This document shows, in pieces, positions 59,708 to 64,000 of a DNA stretch of 64,000 bases. The notes beneath the pieces are model-generated. The model searched no databases and was not told where the DNA came from. It saw nothing but the letters and a program-made list of their open reading frames with translations. The DNA lies in NCBI RefSeq assembly GCF_001668575.1, contig NZ_LZMD01000017.1, positions 1 to 64,000 on the forward strand, given 5' to 3'. Within the stretch, counting starts at the first letter, position 1; every line of letters starts with the position of its first letter. The position numbers were made by a program, and so were the translations under genes. This DNA comes from Mycobacterium sp. 1164985.4 (lineage in GTDB: Bacteria; Actinomycetota; Actinomycetes; Mycobacteriales; Mycobacteriaceae).

Positions 59708-60661
59708 ATGGCCCAAATCTTTGATGTGCGTACTTTGGCGGTGCCCGTCGTCCAGGCTGGCATGGGTCATATCGCAGGACATGAACTTGCCGCGGCAGTT
59801 TCGGACGCTGGTGGGCTGGGAACGATTGCTGGGGCGAGAGCTGCGGTGGCTACCGAGATCGCTGCCTGCCGCCAGCTGACCGGGCGACCGATCGCGGTCA
59901 ATTTGCTGCTGCCATTCGTTCGGCCCGGTGATGTGGAGGCGGCTTCCGCGGCGGATGTAATCGTGACCTTTTGGGGCGCCCCTCGCCGACTGGCCGCATC
60001 CACGTGGGTCCATCAGTGCGGATCGGTCGAGGAGGCGCGGGCTGCAGTTCATGCGGGTGCAGATGCAGTGATCGCCCAGGGGGTGGAGGCCGGCGGCCAC
60101 GTGCGCGGTACCACTCCGGCTATTGAGTTGCTCGAGAAGATTCGCGCCGCTGTGAACATTCCTGTCCTCGTCGCCGGGGGGATAGTGGATGCCGAAGGCG
60201 TGGCGGAGGCGCTCGATGCGGGCGCGGTCGCGGCCGTCGTCGGCACTCGCTTTCTAGCCAGCGAAGAGAGCCGCGCTCACGCGGAATACAAGCAGCGCTG
60301 CATCGACGCCCAGGAAACCGTGCTCACGGAACTGTTCGGCTTGGGCTGGCCCGATGCACCTCATCGGGTGATTCCCAACGCTGCGACCCGTCGCTGGCTG
60401 CGACGCGACGACCGAGGCCCTGCCTGGATTCGCAGCGCCGATAGAGCGATGACACGCCTCGTTACCGCATTGCCGCCGGCCGCCCAGAATCGTGCACTCA
60501 GGGCTCAACCACCCCAACTACCGTTCATCGCGCCGGAACCACCGACCGATGGGGAAGCAGCAAAGCTAGTGGACTGGCGTCCGCTATATGCGGGCGCGAA
60601 CGTCGGTCGCATCGCTGATATCCGAACGGCGGCGGAGCTCGTAAAGACACTGACGCCTTAG
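59708..60661 (+). CDS. Nitronate monooxygenase-like FMN enzyme
   Basis: This ~317-residue TIM-barrel flavoprotein carries VPVVQAGMGHIAG (FMN phosphate and substrate loop), GGLGTIAG, QGVEAGGHVRG (with the His that acts as base in nitronate monooxygenases), VLVAGGIVDAEGVAEAL and VVGTRFLASEES. It could oxidise alkyl nitronates or act as an enoyl-reductase-like FMN enzyme; this family is often annotated loosely. The ATG at 59708 lacks a good ribosome-binding site; the longer frame to 59663 adds non-conserved residues. It is transcribed alone and has no evident link to the neighbouring genes. Confidence 0.88.
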   Translation: MAQIFDVRTLAVPVVQAGMGHIAGHELAAAVSDAGGLGTIAGARAAVATEIAACRQLTGRPIAVNLLLPFVRPGDVEAASAADVIVTFWGAPRRLAASTWVHQCGSVEEARAAVHAGADAVIAQGVEAGGHVRGTTPAIELLEKIRAAVNIPVLVAGGIVDAEGVAEALDAGAVAAVVGTRFLASEESRAHAEYKQRCIDAQETVLTELFGLGWPDAPHRVIPNAATRRWLRRDDRGPAWIRSADRAMTRLVTALPPAAQNRALRAQPPQLPFIAPEPPTDGEAAKLVDWRPLYAGANVGRIADIRTAAELVKTLTP

Positions 60662-60794
60662 CCGCCGAGTCTCCTCGAGGGTCGCGTCGCATACCGCTTC
60701 TTACCAATCGGATAGGAAACACTTCCCGTTCGCGGGGCGGAGTGTGGCGTCGCAGCGATTACGAAATAGGTACGTGGTCCCGAGAATCTTCCTT

Positions 60795-60807
60795 GAACAG
60801 CTTGTTC
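60795..60807. promoter_or_regulatory. Short inverted repeat upstream of the tryptophan-dioxygenase-like gene
   Basis: GAACA-GCT-TGTTC is a perfect 5-bp repeat 35 bases before the ATG. The half-sites match those of the catabolic operator, but the spacing is 3 instead of 13 bases, so a different factor, or chance, is likely. Confidence 0.3.
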
Positions 60808-60842
60808 CCCTAGCGGGGTTGGAGCAACCTCAAGGAGCGGAC

Positions 60843-62327
60843 ATGGCCACCTACGACCAAGCGTCAGTCACGCGGTGGTCAGCTTCCGGATCAGTTGCCG
60901 CCGAGAGTTTTCCAGCTGCTCACTCCGAATCCCCAGGGCGATCGGCGTCATCCCGATCGGCATCGGGCGTGGGCGCAGGAACCGCTCCGAAAGGACACCA
61001 ACCGAGAGCGATCATCCACGCAACGACCTCGCATCCGCACCGAACCGGGGCGGGCAGGTGCCCGTTTGCGGGGCACACCTTCCCCGCGCCGACGACCGTC
61101 GACCACATCCGGGTAACATCACCGGCCGACCTGTGGCGCGATCAAGCGACCGGCGATGCGATCGACCGCTGGGCAGCCGGTAACGCGCCCGACGGCTTTG
61201 CGCTGGCGACGCTCATCTCGAAGCACGTTCGCGCGGTCGGAAAACACTTCCTCTCCGTTCCGATCCTTCGGCGGCTGACCCACATTCGACATCTGCGCGG
61301 ATCGGCAGATCCCTTCCTCGACGCCTTCCTCGACGGCATCCTCGACAAGTCCGAGGGCCGTTACTACAACGGCACGTACCTGGCGCTCCCGCTGCTGGAA
61401 AGGATCTGCGGCGACCCGTCTTCAAACCTTGGCCCTGAACGGATGTCGGCCCTCTTGATGGCCGATGTCGTCAGGTTCGAGACGGCGGCCGCGGAGGGAT
61501 TGACGGGTGACCGACCGGATCCGGCAACGTCGCGCAAGCGCATCACCCACGCCCTGCGGTTTCTGGCCACCTTCTCCGACGCAGACGGCAACGATATCGG
61601 CCGCGATCTGAATCTCGCGGGGATCCTCGAGACCTTGCCGGCCCCTCCCGCCACGCCGGCTGGTGCCTGGTTCGATGTGACCATCTCGCCGGTGTACGTC
61701 ATCCACGACGAGTACTTCTTCATGCGTGCACTGCAGGCCCACGAGATGGTTTTCACGACGCTCGCGGCGGACCTGCGCACGGCGACGGCGTCGATTCGGG
61801 AAGGTCGCATCGAGGACGCGGTGGCTGCGCTGGAGCATGCGGACAAGGTCTTCGGCCGGGCCGCCATGTTGTTCCGGTTGGTCGCCACGATGCGGCCTGA
61901 CCATTTCCACGCGTTCCGCGAGTTCACCCAGGGCGCCAGTGCGATCCAGTCCGAACAGTACAAGCGCTTCGAAATCGCCTGCGGCACACCGACTGCCGAA
62001 CGCCTGCACTCGGATGCATTCACGAACGTACCCGCAGTGCGCGCCGATGCAATGGCCGGTCACGACAGCCTCTCCGATGCGTACCTGGACGCTCGCCGCG
62101 AACTCTCGTTCACTACTGAGGGGTGGGACGCCCTCGACGCCGCCCTCAACAACATCGAGAACGGTCACCAGCGCTGGAAGGCCACCCATCATTCGTTGGC
62201 CGCCCGACTGCTCGGAGAGTCGCGAGGTTCAGGCGATACCGCGGGCGTGCCCTATCTCCGGAAGTGCTTGGACAACCGGCTCTTCTGGCCGCTGGGGGAA
62301 TTCCTGGACGCGTCGAGGACGAGTTGA
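60843..62327 (+). CDS. Tryptophan 2,3-dioxygenase family haem protein with N-terminal extension
   Basis: This ~494-residue protein starts at an ATG with AAGGAG five bases upstream. The first ~85 residues are low-complexity with a short GRCPFAGHTFP element. The rest follows the TDO pattern: HDEYFFMRALQAHEMVF (substrate and haem contacts), TMRPDHFHAFREF, GASAIQSEQYKRFEI, and a C-terminal WKATHHSLAARLLGES with the expected haem-ligand His, then SGDTAGVPYLRKCLDNRLFWPL. Typical TDOs have GTGGSSG; here it is GSGDTAG. It may cleave an indole ring, but the substrate may differ from tryptophan. No kynurenine-pathway genes are nearby. Confidence 0.85.
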   Translation: MATYDQASVTRWSASGSVAAESFPAAHSESPGRSASSRSASGVGAGTAPKGHQPRAIIHATTSHPHRTGAGRCPFAGHTFPAPTTVDHIRVTSPADLWRDQATGDAIDRWAAGNAPDGFALATLISKHVRAVGKHFLSVPILRRLTHIRHLRGSADPFLDAFLDGILDKSEGRYYNGTYLALPLLERICGDPSSNLGPERMSALLMADVVRFETAAAEGLTGDRPDPATSRKRITHALRFLATFSDADGNDIGRDLNLAGILETLPAPPATPAGAWFDVTISPVYVIHDEYFFMRALQAHEMVFTTLAADLRTATASIREGRIEDAVAALEHADKVFGRAAMLFRLVATMRPDHFHAFREFTQGASAIQSEQYKRFEIACGTPTAERLHSDAFTNVPAVRADAMAGHDSLSDAYLDARRELSFTTEGWDALDAALNNIENGHQRWKATHHSLAARLLGESRGSGDTAGVPYLRKCLDNRLFWPLGEFLDASRTS

Positions 62328-62342
62328 GCGGCAGTCGCCCTG

Positions 62343-63149
62343 TCACCCCGGTCCTTCGCGGATCACTCCTCGGACAAGTTCCGTCGTCGTCGATGCCCAG
62401 GGAAACTCCACCACCCACCAGGTCGCTCCCGCATCGATGAAGGGGGCCGGATCCGTACCCTGCGACAAGGGAACCACGACATCGAAGTCGTCCTTCGTGC
62501 CCAGCGCTCTGAGCTCGGCCACCGCTTCGGCCAGCTGATCGGGGCTCTGCAGAAACACCGGAAAGTATCCGTCGTACCGCGCCGCCCGGGTCCGTGGTTT
62601 CTTGTTGCCTATCAGCCCTGCCACCCATATCGGGATACGGGGCTGCTGGACGGGTCGGGGGAGGAACCGCACTCCGTCAACCGTGTAATACTCGCCCCGG
62701 TGGACGACCTCTTCGCCAGTCCAGGCGCGGGTGATCACGTCCAGCGATTCGTCGAGCATGGCGGCGCGCTTACGGTCGTCGACCTCTTCACCGGTCTTGG
62801 TGTACTCGACGCCGTATGCGTCACTGCCCAGTCCCACACCGAATGTCAGGCGCCCTGAACTGAGGCGGTCGAGCGACGCGGTTTCTTTCGCAACCTTTGC
62901 CGGCCGGCGCCGGGCAAGCGGCGTCACCATCGGGCCGAGCCGAATGCGCGAAGTGACGGTCGCCATCGCCGCCAACGTGATCCACGGGTCTGCGATAGCC
63001 GATATCGGTTCGCACCAACGCAGATGGTCCCAGACGAATACACCCGTCCAACCCGCTTCTTCAGCCTCGGCGGCCAAGTGCGCCACCGTGAGCGGATCGG
63101 CGAGCTCCTCGAATGGGGGGAGGAAGAGCCCGGCACCGACTGTCCTCAT
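62343..63149 (-). CDS. LLM-class flavin (F420-type) oxidoreductase
   Basis: This ~268-residue TIM-barrel protein of the luciferase-like family has GAGLFLPPFEELADP, GWTGVFVWDHLRWCEP, RIRLGPMVTPLARRRPAKVAKE (P-L-x-R-R-P is typical of F420-dependent members) and LTFGVGLGSD. The last motif before the C-terminus is RIPIWVAGLIG. It likely oxidises or reduces a substrate with F420 or FMN. The start is ATG 63149 behind GGAGGA; longer frames reach 63281. It converges on the dioxygenase-like gene with a 15-base gap. Confidence 0.9.
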   Translation of the reverse strand: MRTVGAGLFLPPFEELADPLTVAHLAAEAEEAGWTGVFVWDHLRWCEPISAIADPWITLAAMATVTSRIRLGPMVTPLARRRPAKVAKETASLDRLSSGRLTFGVGLGSDAYGVEYTKTGEEVDDRKRAAMLDESLDVITRAWTGEEVVHRGEYYTVDGVRFLPRPVQQPRIPIWVAGLIGNKKPRTRAARYDGYFPVFLQSPDQLAEAVAELRALGTKDDFDVVVPLSQGTDPAPFIDAGATWWVVEFPWASTTTELVRGVIREGPG

Positions 63150-63559
63150 CGAATCAGCGTCCTCCATATCTCGGGGCTTGTCACTCTCTCGAGCAGACGT
63201 CTGTGAAGCCGCGTGATGGGCGGCGTTTGGTCCGAATGCGGCCAGTGGACTGGTGCTTCCTCGGGTCTGCTGAGTCTCCATGCCGACGTACGCTCATCGA
63301 CACACCGGCGGGCCGAATCCGGGAGGGCAGCCGACGGAGGGGCCCGGGGTTCGAATCCTTCGAACGCTTGATGGAAGCAACCTGCTGCGTTTCCCAACGA
63401 ACGGGTGGATCGGAAAACGCGGTTGACGCAGAGCCCTGGTCACCAGGCGAACGCGGCTGTCCGCAAACTGAAGATGTTTGCGAATTCCGTGTTCAGGCCG
63501 AAGAGATCGTGGTTCACTGACTTCCTCGCTAATCCTTGACGGGCGTCAGGAGGGGAACG
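63150..63559. other. Intergenic region without recognised gene
   Basis: About 410 bases between the LLM oxidoreductase and the small plus-strand gene. Long open frames exist, but their composition looks random and none has a good start. A tRNA-like TTCGAAT loop at 63348-63358 lacks a complete cloverleaf. The promoters of both flanking genes must lie here. Confidence 0.4.
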
Positions 63560-63811
63560 GTGGCGAAGAAAAGCGTTGACGATCGAGACCAGGGCCACGA
63601 CTCGGAGCTGGCGGTGGATGTCCGCGTACGCGTCAACGCGGGAACAGACGCCGAGTCGCGCGGTGTCATCGTGGAAGACTTCGGCGAGATGACGGCCGTA
63701 GCCGTCGAGATCGGGCCCAACCACATTGCGGATCCGGCCCGTCGATGGGCGGTGATGCTCGACGAGGGCACGCTCCTGTTCGCCGACTCCGAGCAACTCA
63801 CGCCCGAATAG
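63560..63811 (+). CDS. Small uncharacterised protein
   Basis: This 83-residue protein starts at a GTG preceded by AGGAGGGG (63548-63555). It has a charged N-terminal stretch (AKKSVDDRDQGHDSE), then probable beta-strands VDVRVRVNAG, GVIVEDFGEM, AVAVEIG and a closing RRWAVMLDEGTLLFAD, suggesting a small beta-barrel. No Cys or membrane segment. A longer frame to 63536 lacks its own ribosome-binding site. Function unknown. It ends 32 bases from a convergent proline-rich gene. Confidence 0.75.
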   Translation: MAKKSVDDRDQGHDSELAVDVRVRVNAGTDAESRGVIVEDFGEMTAVAVEIGPNHIADPARRWAVMLDEGTLLFADSEQLTPE

Positions 63812-63843
63812 TCCCGCCTACCTGAAACCCGATCCCGCCTGGC

Positions 63844-64000
63844 TCACGCCGGCGGCGGTGGTGGCGGCCCCATCAAGAACGGCGGTAGACCGGGAATCGG
63901 CATGACCATCGGATCGGGGGGTGGAGGCGGGGGCGGCACGCCCGGTGGAGGTGGCGGTTCCTCCCGGCGCGGCGGCGGCGGAGGCGGTACGAACCCGGTA
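63844..64000 (-). CDS. Proline-rich protein, C-terminal end (cut by window edge)
   Basis: The minus strand is open from the window edge to TGA at 63844-63846 and encodes the last 51 residues of a protein. More than half are Pro, in runs such as PPPPPPRREEPPPPPG, with a PMVMPIPGLPPF segment and an ending of PPPPPPA. This looks like the disordered C-terminal tail of a secreted or membrane-attached actinobacterial protein; the tail of the MceF-type protein is similar in style. The domain upstream lies outside the window, so function is unknown. Confidence 0.7.
   Translation of the reverse strand, partial: TGFVPPPPPPRREEPPPPPGVPPPPPPPDPMVMPIPGLPPFLMGPPPPPPA

Noticed and set aside
60795..60807. 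Copy of the catabolic operator upstream of the TDO-like gene
   Set aside because: Half-sites GAACA and TGTTC are present, but they are 3 rather than 13 bases apart, so it is not the same element.
63340..63365. tRNA-like T-arm sequence (GGTTCGAATCC)
   Set aside because: The flanking bases do not form a five-pair T stem, and no matching acceptor, D or anticodon arms are found on either strand.
63113..63520. 135-codon open frame on the plus strand between the LLM and small-protein genes
   Set aside because: It overlaps the LLM gene start, has no ribosome-binding site and its composition looks like noncoding high-GC sequence; no family pattern recognised.
1..64000. Insertion sequences, prophage genes or CRISPR arrays
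   Set aside because: No transposase, integrase, phage or Cas-like protein and no regularly spaced direct repeats were seen.

Overview
The window is high-GC DNA with dense, overlapping gene starts. It carries a complete six-gene mce operon, heterodimer-type acyl-CoA dehydrogenases, Family III CoA-transferases, many cytochromes P450 and an F420-type LLM oxidoreductase. This combination points to a Mycobacterium/Mycolicibacterium-like environmental actinobacterium. I saw no insertion sequences, tRNA or rRNA genes, or CRISPR arrays.

Bases 1-28.9 kb hold a catabolic block. It has three P450s (one cut by the window edge), four Family III CoA-transferase genes (one a double-length fusion), two acyl-CoA dehydrogenase pairs, two Amidohydrolase-2 proteins, four SDRs, an enoyl-CoA hydratase homologue, a Rieske oxygenase, two thiolase-like/DUF35-type pairs, SnoaL-like and SRPBCC proteins, a VOC protein and an SMP-30 lactonase-like protein. 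The set would suit CoA-dependent degradation of a bulky carboxylic acid such as a terpenoid, steroid-like or aromatic compound. The substrate is unknown. Most transcription units start from short intergenic regions that share a 23-bp inverted repeat, NNACA-N13-TGTTC, often laid over a TATTGT-type -10 element. I read this as a single regulon.

Bases 28.9-38.4 kb hold mceA-F, preceded in the same orientation by a P450 and divergent from a TetR gene. The YrbE permease genes that normally head an mce operon are not in the window.

Bases 38.7-46.4 kb hold four consecutive signalling genes: a receiver-PAS-GGDEF-EAL protein, a membrane hybrid histidine kinase with GAF domain, a long Glu-rich coiled coil and three receivers, a CheR methyltransferase and a stand-alone CheB methylesterase. 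Bases 46.4-58.6 kb are a convergent, tightly packed nine-gene operon for an extracellular polysaccharide: two GT2s, two GT4s, a flippase, a large membrane protein, a membrane-anchored EEP protein, a secreted GH16 glycanase and a BcsB-like protein. A stand-alone EAL protein is transcribed away from the start of this operon. The layout suggests c-di-GMP control of surface polysaccharide.

Bases 59.7-64 kb hold a nitronate monooxygenase-like protein, a tryptophan 2,3-dioxygenase homologue with an unusual N-terminal extension, an LLM oxidoreductase, a small conserved-type protein and the C-terminal end of a proline-rich protein.
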